Shown here piece by piece: positions 56,581 through 64,000 of a DNA stretch of 64,000 nt. Each line of letters begins with the position of its first letter. Position 1 is the first letter of the stretch. The position numbers were made by a program, and so were the translations under genes. Source of the DNA: Acuticoccus kalidii (GTDB taxonomy: Bacteria; Pseudomonadota; Alphaproteobacteria; Rhizobiales; Amorphaceae). Under the pieces are notes generated by a model. The model saw nothing but the letters and a program-made list of their open reading frames with translations. It was not told where the DNA came from and did no database searches. The DNA lies in contig NZ_JAKGCS010000010.1 of the NCBI RefSeq assembly GCF_021556395.1, forward strand, positions 1 through 64,000. Reading direction: 5' to 3'.

Positions 56581-57333
56581 TCAGTCGATGATGTAGCCGA
56601 CGCGGTGGACGGTCCGAATGCCTTGGCGGCTGTCGAGCTTCAGCTTCTTGCGGATGCTTGAAACGTGGACGTCGATCCGCCGGTCCATCGGATCACGGTC
56701 GCACGGGCCGACGACATGATTAAACAGCTCGTCGCGCGTCAGAACGCTGCCGCGATTGCGCAGGAGGCAGGCGAGGGTGCGAAATTCCGAGTCGGACAGG
56801 TTCGCCTGCACGCCGCTCGCGTTCACGACCGCATGGCGCGACTCGTCGAGCATCCACTGACCGATGGACATCGGGCTTCCGCTCGGCGCGCTCACAGGGC
56901 CCCGATTGTCATAGAGGGCGCGGATGCGGGTGGCGTGGCGCTTCACACGCGCAATCAGCTCGCGGCTGTTGAAAGGCTTGGTGATGTAATCATCGGCGCC
57001 GACCTCGATGCCGATGATGCGGTCCGTCGAGTGGGACTTGCCGGACATGATCACGACGGCGGTGCTCGGCGTCGAGGCGAGCGAGCGGACAAGCTTCAAC
57101 CCATCCTCGCCGGACAGCAAAAGATCGACGATCGCCAACGTGATTTCGCACCGGGCGAGCACAGCCTCAGCCTCGCGCAAGGAACCGGCGACTTCGACGG
57201 CGAAGCCTTCGCGCAGCAACATCATGCGGACCGTTTCCCGCACGTCGACATCGTCCTCGACGACGAGAATGCGGTCGAGCGACGGCTCGACAGGTGCATG
57301 CTCGTTGCGGAACTCGAGATTCGTCATCTGCAT
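56581..57333 (-). CDS. OmpR/PhoB-family response regulator
   Basis: 250 codons from ATG 57333 (MQMTNLEF); ATG 57327 is an alternative. The receiver has ILVVEDDVDVRETVRMML, the phospho-acceptor in LAIVDLLLSGEDG, the switch SGK and the Lys in DYITKPFNSRELI. The C-terminal winged helix includes LSDSEFRTLACLLRNRGSVLTRDELF, and the recognition helix DRRIDVHVSSIRKKL. It diverges from the histidine kinase/kai operon, so it is a good candidate for its DNA-binding output. No partner kinase is adjacent on its own strand. Confidence 0.92.
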   Translation of the reverse strand: MQMTNLEFRNEHAPVEPSLDRILVVEDDVDVRETVRMMLLREGFAVEVAGSLREAEAVLARCEITLAIVDLLLSGEDGLKLVRSLASTPSTAVVIMSGKSHSTDRIIGIEVGADDYITKPFNSRELIARVKRHATRIRALYDNRGPVSAPSGSPMSIGQWMLDESRHAVVNASGVQANLSDSEFRTLACLLRNRGSVLTRDELFNHVVGPCDRDPMDRRIDVHVSSIRKKLKLDSRQGIRTVHRVGYIID

Positions 57334-57441
57334 GGTGACATGCCGTCCTTCACCTTGCGCGGGTGCCACACCGGCCGATCCCAACCCATTCTCCGTATGC
57401 AATCTTAGAGAGAGGCCGATCAAAATACCAGCCCAGCGAGA

Positions 57442-57587
57442 GCAAATTGTGTAACTTGTCGCGGGGTGGCCGATGGGGTGCGTGAGAACGCCGGCCGAAT
57501 GGGGAGAGGGGATCGCACGGATGCAATCATTGTTGGAATTCTGATTCCAATCCGCCTCATGACAAATGTCAAATTATGTGTAACTTG
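57442..57587. promoter_or_regulatory. symmetric and direct repeats in the divergent kai-operon control region
   Basis: The 380-bp gap between the OmpR-family gene and the kinase gene contains a direct repeat CAAATT(AT)GTGTAACTTG at 57443-57458 and 57570-57587. Between them lie the perfect inverted repeat TTGGAATTCTGATTCCAA (57533-57550, 7-bp arms, 4-nt centre) and TGACAAATGTCA (57560-57571). The density of repeats suggests binding sites for the divergent regulator. No clear promoter consensus is recognisable. Confidence 0.55.
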
Positions 57588-57712
57588 AGGTTGGGTCGCC
57601 CGCGACCTGACGTTAGGAGTGGCTTCGACTGACTGCCGATTTGCGCAGGTGACCTCCGACGATCTCACCGCTGGCAGCGTAACAATCCCGCGTTCTAATA
57701 AATGGCGACCTA

Positions 57713-60328
57713 ATGTCTCTGACCCTTCGACTCATGCTTTCGATGATCGGTATCGTCATCATTACGGCGTGTGCCGTTGGTTTCTTGGTCTATTACAACG
57801 TATTCCGAGCAATTGTGCCGCAAACGGCCCTACGCGTGCAAGCCAACGTCGAACAGCTCGCCTCGCTGATGGAAATACGGACCCAGAGCGCCCGCAACGA
57901 CGTGACGATGTTGAGCAACACCAACGTCGTCTCGGGATTCATCGATGCACAGGTGTCGGGCGGCTCCGACCGCCGGTTCAACCTCCCGAGCGAGATCTGG
58001 CGCAGCGCGCTCGTCGATCTCTTTATGGCCGAGATTGCCGCAAAGAGTGATTATTTGCAGCTTCGCCTCATCGACGCAGACGGGATGGAGATCGCCCGCG
58101 TGCAGCGCACGGTCGACGATCCGACACCGCGGATCGTCGAGAGGGGCGATCTTCAGAGCAAAGCCGGCCGCGACTATGTCGCCCAAACCCTCGCGCTCGA
58201 CGTTGGCGCGATCTACGTTTCCAATCTCGATCTCAATCGCGAGCTCGGCGAAATCGAAGAGCCGTTCAGCCCGGTACTGCGGATCGCGACCCCGATCCAC
58301 AGCGGCGGCGGCGAGGTCCTCGGCCTCATCATTCTCAATATCGACATGCGTCCGGCGCTCGACCGGCTGCGCGAGGCAAGGCCCGAAGACGGGGCGATCT
58401 ACGTCATCAACGACGCCGGCGACTTCGTGCTGCATCCCGATCGCGCACAGGAGTTCGCCTTCGAGTTCGGCGCACCAATGCGGCTCATCGATGCCAACCC
58501 CGCGATCGCGCGCGCGCTCGGCGAGGCGGCGAAGGGGGGAGCGATCCTCGGCGAGGGGGTGGAGGAGGAGACGACGCTCGCCTGGGCGACGGCGCGCCTT
58601 GCCGGCGGGCCGACTTATCGCGTGATCGAAACGGTGCCGAGCCGCATCTTGCAGGCCGGAAGCGCCGTCGGCCGGCCGGCCATCGTGGGCGCAGTGCTGG
58701 GCGTTGCTCTCGCCGCGCTCGTCGCCGTGCTGATCGCCCGCGGGATCGCCCGGCCGATCGTCGCCCTCACGAACGCCGTTCGCGACACCCAGGCCGGGCG
58801 CACGGCGCAATTTCCCAACGGCACCAACGGCGAGATCGGTGTGTTGAGCCACGCCCTCCAACGCTTCATCGAACGCGAGCGCTGGCATTCGGCGATCATC
58901 GAGACGTCGAATGACGCGATCATCGCAACGCGCACCAACGGCGTCGTCACGCAATGGAACGCGAGCGCGGCCCGCCTTTTCGGGATTGAAGGCGCCGAGG
59001 CGGTGGGGCGAGATTTTCAAACGCTTCTATCCACCGAAAACAGCCTAGAGATGAGTAAGATCCGCCGGGAGGCGATCGAGAACGCCGAAGAAGGCGCCTG
59101 GGACGCCACAATCTTCAGAGGTGGCAGCGAGCTGGTGGACTTATCGGTGACGGCCTCTAAGGTTTTTGCCGAGGATGGCACGTTGCTCGGCGTTTCCTTG
59201 ATTTGTCGCGACGTGACCGATCAGCGACAGGCCGAAGAAATGTTTAGACTTTCGGTTGAATTTTCGCCCGCCGGTATGTTGCTCGTCGATCGAAAAGGCA
59301 CCATCGTGTTGGTAAACGGGGAGGTTGAACGACAATTCGGCTATGCCAAAGACGAGCTCGTTGGAGAATCGATCAACCGTCTGGTGCCGGACGAGGTGAG
59401 ACCGGACCACCCCGACCTCATGGAGCGCTGGTATCTGAAGCCCGAACGTCGCCGGATCGGTGGCGACCGGGATCTCGTCGGCCGGCGCAAGAACGGCAGT
59501 GCGATCGACGTGGAAGTCGGCCTGACGCCGCTGCCCTCGCGCTCCGGGCTGATCGCGCTCGCCTCCGTCGTCGACATCACCGACAAGAAGGCCGCCGCAC
59601 GGGCGCTCGAACTGAGGACGCGCGAGCTTGAGCAATCGAATGCCGACCTCGAGCAATTCGCCTACGTCGCATCGCACGACCTTCAGGAACCGCTGCGCAT
59701 GGTCGCGAGCTTCACCCAGCTCTTCGCCGACCGCTATCAGGGCCAGATCGACGAGCGGGCCGACAAATATATCCATTTCATCGTCGACGGCGCGAAGCGG
59801 ATGCAGCAATTGATCAACGATCTCCTCGTCTATTCGCGCGTCGGCTCGCGCGCCCAGTCGCTCGTCGCGACCGACCTCGACGATATCTGGCACCGGACCG
59901 TGCAACGCCTCGGCGTCGCGATCCGCGAAAGCGGGGCGACGATCGAGGCGGGGCCGTTGCCGTTCGTGATGGCCGATCCGGCGCAGATGTCGCGCCTTTT
60001 CCAAAATCTCCTCAGCAATGCGCTGAAATTTCGGAGCGACGCCGCGCCCGTGATCCGATTGGAGGCCGTTCGCGAAGGCGATGTCTGGCACTTCACCCTC
60101 ACCGACAATGGCATCGGCTTCGAGGTCAACGAGGCGGAGCGCATCTTCGAAATGTTCCAGCGCCTTCATGAACGGGGCCGTTATGATGGAACGGGCCTCG
60201 GTCTCGCGATCTGCAAGCGGATCGTCGACTATCATCGCGGCCGGATATGGGCCGACTCCACTCCCGGCAAGGGCAGTGTGTTCCACTTCACGCTCAACAG
60301 CGTCGAAGCGCGCGAGGTGGCGGCATGA
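57713..60328 (+). CDS. dCache-PAS-PAS sensor histidine kinase
   Basis: 871 codons. TM1 (about residues 7-29), an extracellular Cache-like sensor (~30-320), TM2 (~324-344), HAMP (ARPIVALTNAVRDTQAGR), and two PAS domains (~405-520 and ~525-640). HisKA carries the acceptor His655 in ASHDLQEPLRMV, a motif of the phytochrome-like/Cph1 group. The ATPase has NLLSNALKF, DNGIGFE and GTGLGLAICKRI. Members of this group usually work with small Rcp1-type regulators such as the one encoded next. It overlaps that gene as ATGA. It gives the operon an extracellular input. Confidence 0.93.
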   Translation: MSLTLRLMLSMIGIVIITACAVGFLVYYNVFRAIVPQTALRVQANVEQLASLMEIRTQSARNDVTMLSNTNVVSGFIDAQVSGGSDRRFNLPSEIWRSALVDLFMAEIAAKSDYLQLRLIDADGMEIARVQRTVDDPTPRIVERGDLQSKAGRDYVAQTLALDVGAIYVSNLDLNRELGEIEEPFSPVLRIATPIHSGGGEVLGLIILNIDMRPALDRLREARPEDGAIYVINDAGDFVLHPDRAQEFAFEFGAPMRLIDANPAIARALGEAAKGGAILGEGVEEETTLAWATARLAGGPTYRVIETVPSRILQAGSAVGRPAIVGAVLGVALAALVAVLIARGIARPIVALTNAVRDTQAGRTAQFPNGTNGEIGVLSHALQRFIERERWHSAIIETSNDAIIATRTNGVVTQWNASAARLFGIEGAEAVGRDFQTLLSTENSLEMSKIRREAIENAEEGAWDATIFRGGSELVDLSVTASKVFAEDGTLLGVSLICRDVTDQRQAEEMFRLSVEFSPAGMLLVDRKGTIVLVNGEVERQFGYAKDELVGESINRLVPDEVRPDHPDLMERWYLKPERRRIGGDRDLVGRRKNGSAIDVEVGLTPLPSRSGLIALASVVDITDKKAAARALELRTRELEQSNADLEQFAYVASHDLQEPLRMVASFTQLFADRYQGQIDERADKYIHFIVDGAKRMQQLINDLLVYSRVGSRAQSLVATDLDDIWHRTVQRLGVAIRESGATIEAGPLPFVMADPAQMSRLFQNLLSNALKFRSDAAPVIRLEAVREGDVWHFTLTDNGIGFEVNEAERIFEMFQRLHERGRYDGTGLGLAICKRIVDYHRGRIWADSTPGKGSVFHFTLNSVEAREVAA

Positions 60329-60798
60329 GCGTATCCGATCTTGAGGTCCAACAGCGCCCCTTGCGCGTGCTTCTCGTCGAGGACAATCCGGCCGACGCGG
60401 AGCTGACGCGCGAGGCGTTCGAGCGGAACGGAATGGAGATCGACCTGTCCGTCGTCGCGGACGGGGTGCAGGCGCTCGATTATCTCCACAAGCGCGGGCC
60501 CTTCGTGCGCGTCCGGCGGCCCGATCTCATCGTCCTCGATCTCAACGTGCCGCGCCTTCACGGCAAGGATGTTCTCGCGATCACCAAGGGGGAGGCGAAC
60601 CTGCGCGTCGTACCGATCGTGGTGCTTACCTCGTCCGCCGCCGAAAAGGACATCGTCGAGAGCTATGCGCTCGGCGCGAATTGTTATGTGACGAAGCCGC
60701 TCGACCTCTACGATTTCCGAAAGATCGTGAGTGCGCTGGAGTTCTTCTGGTTCAACATCGTGCGTCTTCCCGGATATGACGACGGTGAGGAAAAATGA
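60325..60798 (+). CDS. Rcp1-type single-domain response regulator
   Basis: 157 codons from ATG 60325, overlapping the kinase stop. It is receiver only: LLVEDNPADAELTREAF, phospho-acceptor Asp72 in LIVLDLNVPRLHG, VLTSSAAEKD, and the Lys in CYVTKPLDL. The C-terminal helix FRKIVSALEFFWF is typical of phytochrome-linked Rcp1 proteins. It has no output domain and is probably a phosphate shuttle to another protein. It overlaps the next gene as ATGA. Confidence 0.93.
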   Translation: MSVSDLEVQQRPLRVLLVEDNPADAELTREAFERNGMEIDLSVVADGVQALDYLHKRGPFVRVRRPDLIVLDLNVPRLHGKDVLAITKGEANLRVVPIVVLTSSAAEKDIVESYALGANCYVTKPLDLYDFRKIVSALEFFWFNIVRLPGYDDGEEK

Positions 60799-61628
60799 CG
60801 GGATCGCCGATCTCGACGCGCGTTCTCCTGCTGATCGAGGACAACGAGGCCGACGCGGAGCTGGTCTCGGCCTATCTCAGCGAGAGCATGCGCGAGCAGT
60901 ATGAGGTGCACCATGTGGTGAGCCTCAAGGGCGCGCTCGAGGCGCTGCAGTCGCTCGCGGTGGACGTCATTCTCCTCGATCTTCGTCTACCGGACAGCGT
61001 CGCCAGCGAAAGCGTCGGCAAGATCCGCGGCGAGATCGGTGACGTCCCGATCCTGGTGCTGACCGGGATGAGTGACGAGGAGCTCGCGCTCGATTGCATC
61101 AATGCCGGTGCGCAGGATTATCTCTTCAAAAACGAGCTGCATCCGAACGCGCTGCGCCGTGCGATCGGCTATGCGATCACCCGCAAGCGCGAGGCCGAGC
61201 TGCGCGAGTTGCGCGAGACGATGGCGCGCTATCGCAGCCTCGCCTCCGATGCGGCCGAGACCTCGGTGACGGCGGGTGTGTTCGGCCTCGGCCCCGTCAA
61301 AGCCCGCCTGCCGGCCGAATTCGACGATTGCGTCGGCTCCTATGGCCGCCTCTTGCGCACATACGTCAATCAGCTCCTCGCCGACGCGCCCAAGCCGCGC
61401 GACTCGATGGAGCTCCTGGTGACACGCCTCGGCGATCTCGGCGCGGGTCCGCGCGATGTCATCGACGTCCACACGGCGGCGCTCGACGAGGCCGCCGAAG
61501 AAGTCAATATCAAACGACACCATTCATTGATTGTCGAAGGTCGATTGTTTGCGCTGGAGATGATGGGTCTTCTCGTCGACTACTATCGAATCGGGCATCG
61601 GCGCCGCTTTCAGGGAACTATTCCATGA
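60795..61628 (+). CDS. receiver protein with KaiA/RsbU-like C-terminal domain
   Basis: 277 codons from ATG 60795. Residues ~8-125 form a receiver with phospho-acceptor Asp62 (LLDLRLPDS) and Lys in YLFKNEL. After a short helix and linker, residues ~182-270 have the look of the KaiA C-terminal / RsbU N-terminal four-helix dimer domain. Compare [13 protein letters not shown], then [17 protein letters not shown], then [17 protein letters not shown] with the KaiA patterns VVEIHMELMDEFAKKL and RLTLIDVIAHLCEMYRR: His226, the DE pair, RL and YR fall in register. The gene overlaps the kinase-regulator gene before it and kaiB after it (ATGA both), so KaiA-like function is plausible. An RsbU-type partner-switching role is the alternative. 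Confidence 0.75.
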   Translation: MTGSPISTRVLLLIEDNEADAELVSAYLSESMREQYEVHHVVSLKGALEALQSLAVDVILLDLRLPDSVASESVGKIRGEIGDVPILVLTGMSDEELALDCINAGAQDYLFKNELHPNALRRAIGYAITRKREAELRELRETMARYRSLASDAAETSVTAGVFGLGPVKARLPAEFDDCVGSYGRLLRTYVNQLLADAPKPRDSMELLVTRLGDLGAGPRDVIDVHTAALDEAAEEVNIKRHHSLIVEGRLFALEMMGLLVDYYRIGHRRRFQGTIP

Positions 61629-61927
61629 GCTACCGGCTACGCCTCTATGTCACGGGACGAACAGCGCACTCCCAACGCGCCATAAGGAACTTGCAGGAAA
61701 TCTGCGAAAACGAGCTGCGTGACCGATACCAGATCGAAGTCATCGACGTTCTGGAGAATCCGCGGCTCGCCGAAAATGAAAAGATCATGGCAACACCGAC
61801 GCTCGTGCGGCGCCTGCCCGAGCCGGTGCGAAAGATCATCGGGGATTTGAGCGACCGAGAGAAGGTGCTTCTCGGATTGGATATCGTTCCGGCCCCCATT
61901 CATGACCCGGAACGCGGAGTAGAATGA
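61625..61927 (+). CDS. kaiB: circadian-clock-type protein KaiB
   Basis: 100 codons from ATG 61625; cyanobacterial KaiB has 102. Conserved blocks are [46 protein letters not shown], and [17 protein letters not shown]. The last two contain the switch region (cis-Pro after AT and the G-L-D turn) that permits the thioredoxin-like to KaiB fold change. KaiB binds the CI ring of KaiC and, in cyanobacteria, sequesters KaiA. Overlaps upstream and downstream genes as ATGA. Confidence 0.97.
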   Translation: MSYRLRLYVTGRTAHSQRAIRNLQEICENELRDRYQIEVIDVLENPRLAENEKIMATPTLVRRLPEPVRKIIGDLSDREKVLLGLDIVPAPIHDPERGVE

Positions 61928-63459
61928 TGGTCGACACGCAGCCCCCGGAGCTTCCGCGCCTTGCGACGGGAATCCCGGGATTTGACGAGATCGCCAATGG
62001 CGGGCTGCCACGCGGACGCTCCTCGCTCATCGCGGGGACCGCGGGCAGCGGCAAAACCGTCCTCGCGATGCAATTCCTTCTCGCCGGCATGCGTTGGTAT
62101 GAGCAGAACGGCGTCTTCGTGACCTTCGAGGAGACGCCGGACGATCTGATGCTGAACGTCGCCTCGTTCGGCTGGGATCTCGAACAGCTCGTCAAGGACA
62201 ACCGGCTCGCCGTCGTCGATGCGACGGCCGATCCGGGGGAGGAGCTGTGGCAGACGGGCGCCTTCGACCTGTCGGCCCTCATGGCGCGGATCGAAGCGGC
62301 CGTGCGCAGTGTCGGCGCGAGGCGGGTGATCCTCGACGCTGTCGGTGCGCTCTTTCCTCAGTTCACCGACGCGAATGTCGTCCGGCGCGAGTTGCACCGG
62401 ATCCTCGCGGGCCTGCGCCGCCTCGACGTGACGACCATCGTCAACATGGAGCGGACGGACGAGGAGGGGGGCGTCGGCCGCTTCGGCGTCGAGGAATTCG
62501 TCGCCGACAATGTTCTCGTCGTGCGCAATCGACTGGAAAACGAGAAGCGCAGGCGGACGATCGAGATCCTCAAATTTCGCGGCGCGACACACCAGAAGGG
62601 CGAATATCCCTTCACGATCGACGCGGCGGAGGGGGTGACGGTCATTCCGCTCTCGGCGACCGAGCTTCATCAGAAATCGTCCGCCGTGCGCGTCTCGTCC
62701 GGCGTGGCCGAGCTCGACCGTATGTGCGGCGGCGGGATGTACCGCGATTCGATCATCCTCGTGAGCGGCGCGACCGGCACCGGCAAGACGCTCATGGTGA
62801 CGGAATATGTCAAAGCGGCGATCAACGCGGGCGAAAGGGTTATCCTCTTCGGCGCCGAGGAAAGCCGCGAGCAGTTGACGCGCAACGCGATCGCGTGGGG
62901 CGTCGATTTCGAGCAGGCCGAGAAAGACGGGCTCCTGCGCATCATCTGCCGCTATCCGGAGGTGATGGGCCTCGAGGACCATCTCATCCAGATGAAGCGG
63001 GACATCCAGGCGTTCAAACCGCACCGGGTCGCGATCGATTCGATGTCGGCCTATGAGCGCGTGTCGACGCCGAAATCCTTTCGCGAGTTCGTCATCGGTC
63101 TCACGAGCTATATCAAGCTCCTTGAGACGACGGGCCTTTTTACCAACACGACGTCGATGCTGGTCGGCGGCGAATCGATCACCGAGACGCATATCTCGAC
63201 GATCACGGACACCATCATTCTTCTGCGTTATGTCGAACTCGCCGGCGAGATGCGGCGCGGGCTCGCGGTCCTCAAGATGCGAGGAACGTGGCACGAAAAG
63301 GAGATCCGCGAGTACATGATCGACGGGAACGGGATGCATATCAAATCGGCGTTCCGTGGTGTTTCGGGCATCCTGTCCGGGATGCCGACCTACAGTTTCT
63401 CCTCCGAAGCGGAGCGGCTCGAACGGTTGTTCGACCGGCCCCGCGGCGGGGAACCCTAA
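61924..63459 (+). CDS. kaiC: circadian-clock-type ATPase/autokinase KaiC
   Basis: 511 codons (cyanobacterial KaiC has 519), double RecA-like. CI: Walker A GTAGSGKT (38-45), catalytic Glu69/Glu70 in TFEE. CII: Walker A GATGTGKT (282-289), Glu312/Glu313 in GAEES. The phosphorylation segment [13 protein letters not shown] holds Thr420, Ser425 and Thr426, equivalent to Thr426, Ser431 and Thr432 of Synechococcus KaiC. The C-terminal A-loop region ([10 protein letters not shown]) and a short tail remain. Thus ATPase, autokinase and autophosphatase activities should all be possible, as in Rhodopseudomonas KaiC. ATG 61924 overlaps the kaiB stop; ATG 61927 is an alternative. Confidence 0.97.
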   Translation: MMVDTQPPELPRLATGIPGFDEIANGGLPRGRSSLIAGTAGSGKTVLAMQFLLAGMRWYEQNGVFVTFEETPDDLMLNVASFGWDLEQLVKDNRLAVVDATADPGEELWQTGAFDLSALMARIEAAVRSVGARRVILDAVGALFPQFTDANVVRRELHRILAGLRRLDVTTIVNMERTDEEGGVGRFGVEEFVADNVLVVRNRLENEKRRRTIEILKFRGATHQKGEYPFTIDAAEGVTVIPLSATELHQKSSAVRVSSGVAELDRMCGGGMYRDSIILVSGATGTGKTLMVTEYVKAAINAGERVILFGAEESREQLTRNAIAWGVDFEQAEKDGLLRIICRYPEVMGLEDHLIQMKRDIQAFKPHRVAIDSMSAYERVSTPKSFREFVIGLTSYIKLLETTGLFTNTTSMLVGGESITETHISTITDTIILLRYVELAGEMRRGLAVLKMRGTWHEKEIREYMIDGNGMHIKSAFRGVSGILSGMPTYSFSSEAERLERLFDRPRGGEP

Positions 63460-63474
63460 GAGCGATGCGGGCCG

Positions 63475-64000
63475 ATGGAGACTGACGAACAGGTTTGCCG
63501 TCTCCTCCTCGTCGAGGACAATCCGGCGGATGCGGCCCTCACCGAAGCGATTCTGGAAACGGCGAATTTCGTCCCGTTCGAGACCGAAACCGCACCGAGC
63601 CTCAATTCTGCCCTCCGCACCTTGCGCGAGGATGAGTTCGACGCGGTCATTCTCGATCTCAACCTGCCGGACAGCCGCGGCGTCGACACGCTGATCGCAT
63701 TGCGCGAGGACTATCCGCAGGTCCCGGTCGTGGTGGTCTCCGGCGTCAATCCCGAAGGCCTCCGGGACGAGGTGCTGCGCCATGGTGCGCAGGAATATAT
63801 CTGGAAGAACGAGCCGGACGCGAATTTCCTCGCCCGCTGCATCCTCTACGCCGTCGAGCGGTTCCGCGCCCAGGAGGCCCACCGCCAGGTCCGCCAGCTC
63901 ATCGACGCCAATCCCGACGCGGTCATCGTCGTCGATATGCAGGGGACGGTCCGCTATCTGAACGACGCGGCGGGCGACCTCTTCGCCGCGACACGCGAGA
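63475..64000 (+). CDS. REC-PAS signalling protein, 3'-truncated by the window edge
   Basis: At least 175 codons from ATG 63475, 15 bp after the kaiC stop; the frame is still open at base 64000. A receiver (LLLVEDNPADAALTEAIL, phospho-acceptor in AVILDLNLPDSRG, Lys in YIWKNEP) is followed by a helix and the start of a PAS domain (LIDANPDAVIVVDMQGTVRYLNDAAG). Receiver-PAS proteins usually go on to a histidine kinase, GGDEF or phosphatase domain; which one is unknown. Its place after kaiC suggests a receiver for or of the timer. Confidence 0.85.
   Translation, partial: METDEQVCRLLLVEDNPADAALTEAILETANFVPFETETAPSLNSALRTLREDEFDAVILDLNLPDSRGVDTLIALREDYPQVPVVVVSGVNPEGLRDEVLRHGAQEYIWKNEPDANFLARCILYAVERFRAQEAHRQVRQLIDANPDAVIVVDMQGTVRYLNDAAGDLFAATRE

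Noticed and set aside
61900-63882. 660-codon minus-strand frame antisense to kaiC
   Set aside because: A GC-rich shadow of kaiC; kaiC has full family homology and the antisense frame shows none.
1-64000. CRISPR arrays, rRNA genes and insertion sequences
   Set aside because: No regular direct-repeat/spacer arrays, no rRNA sequence and no transposase or terminal inverted repeats were seen.

Overview
The window is 64 kb of high-GC DNA from an alphaproteobacterium, most likely of the Rhizobiales (Hyphomicrobiales) type. This rests on the gene set: a SciP-type cell-cycle regulator, a 5-aminolevulinate synthase (C4 pathway), a PmtA-like phospholipid methyltransferase, TRAP and Dpp transporters, and many two-component genes. 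The genus cannot be decided from the sequence. Strands are mixed, operons are short, and ATGA stop/start overlaps are common.

1-8,820 is the right end of a prophage or phage-derived island. It holds the 3' part of a tail tape measure gene, small regulators (a resolvase-type HTH protein and an XRE protein with a symmetric operator), two related zinc-ribbon miniproteins, a coupled trio of small unknown genes, and a frameshifted ParB-domain gene. It stops at the 3' end of an elongator tRNA-Met, a classic integration site. 8,858-16,709 is housekeeping chromosome: methyltransferase, mnmA, sciP, a phosphoesterase, a Nudix hydrolase, a chemoreceptor and nagZ.

16,823-24,641 is a catabolic cluster for an ortho-substituted benzoate activated as its CoA thioester. 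It contains a two-domain flavin monooxygenase/reductase, SDR, MarR regulator, enoyl-CoA hydratase, acyl-CoA dehydrogenase, aryl-CoA ligase and a RidA-type deaminase. Anthranilate (2-aminobenzoyl-CoA) is the best substrate guess. A GNAT gene, a TRAP transporter, pncB, a GST, an RlpA-like protein, hemA, a flavin/redox group with two GFA-family proteins, LysR and wrbA follow.

37,493-42,866 is a translationally coupled three-gene exopolysaccharide operon: a sugar transferase fused to an O-antigen-ligase-like membrane domain, a one-TM low-complexity protein, and a Wzc-type tyrosine autokinase. A 1.2-kb repeat-rich gap leads to a GH15 hydrolase, a D-lyxose isomerase, an MFS carrier, a divergent globin and a complete dppABCDF operon.

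54,701-64,000 is a signalling island. A degenerate kinase-like/REC protein and an OmpR-type regulator precede, on the opposite strand, a tightly coupled operon: dCache-PAS-PAS histidine kinase, Rcp1-type response regulator, a REC protein with a KaiA/RsbU-like C-terminal domain, kaiB, kaiC with all phosphorylation and ATPase residues conserved, and a REC-PAS gene that runs off the window. This is the most interesting part: a possible three-component KaiA-like/KaiB/KaiC timer wired to a sensory phosphorelay outside the cyanobacteria.
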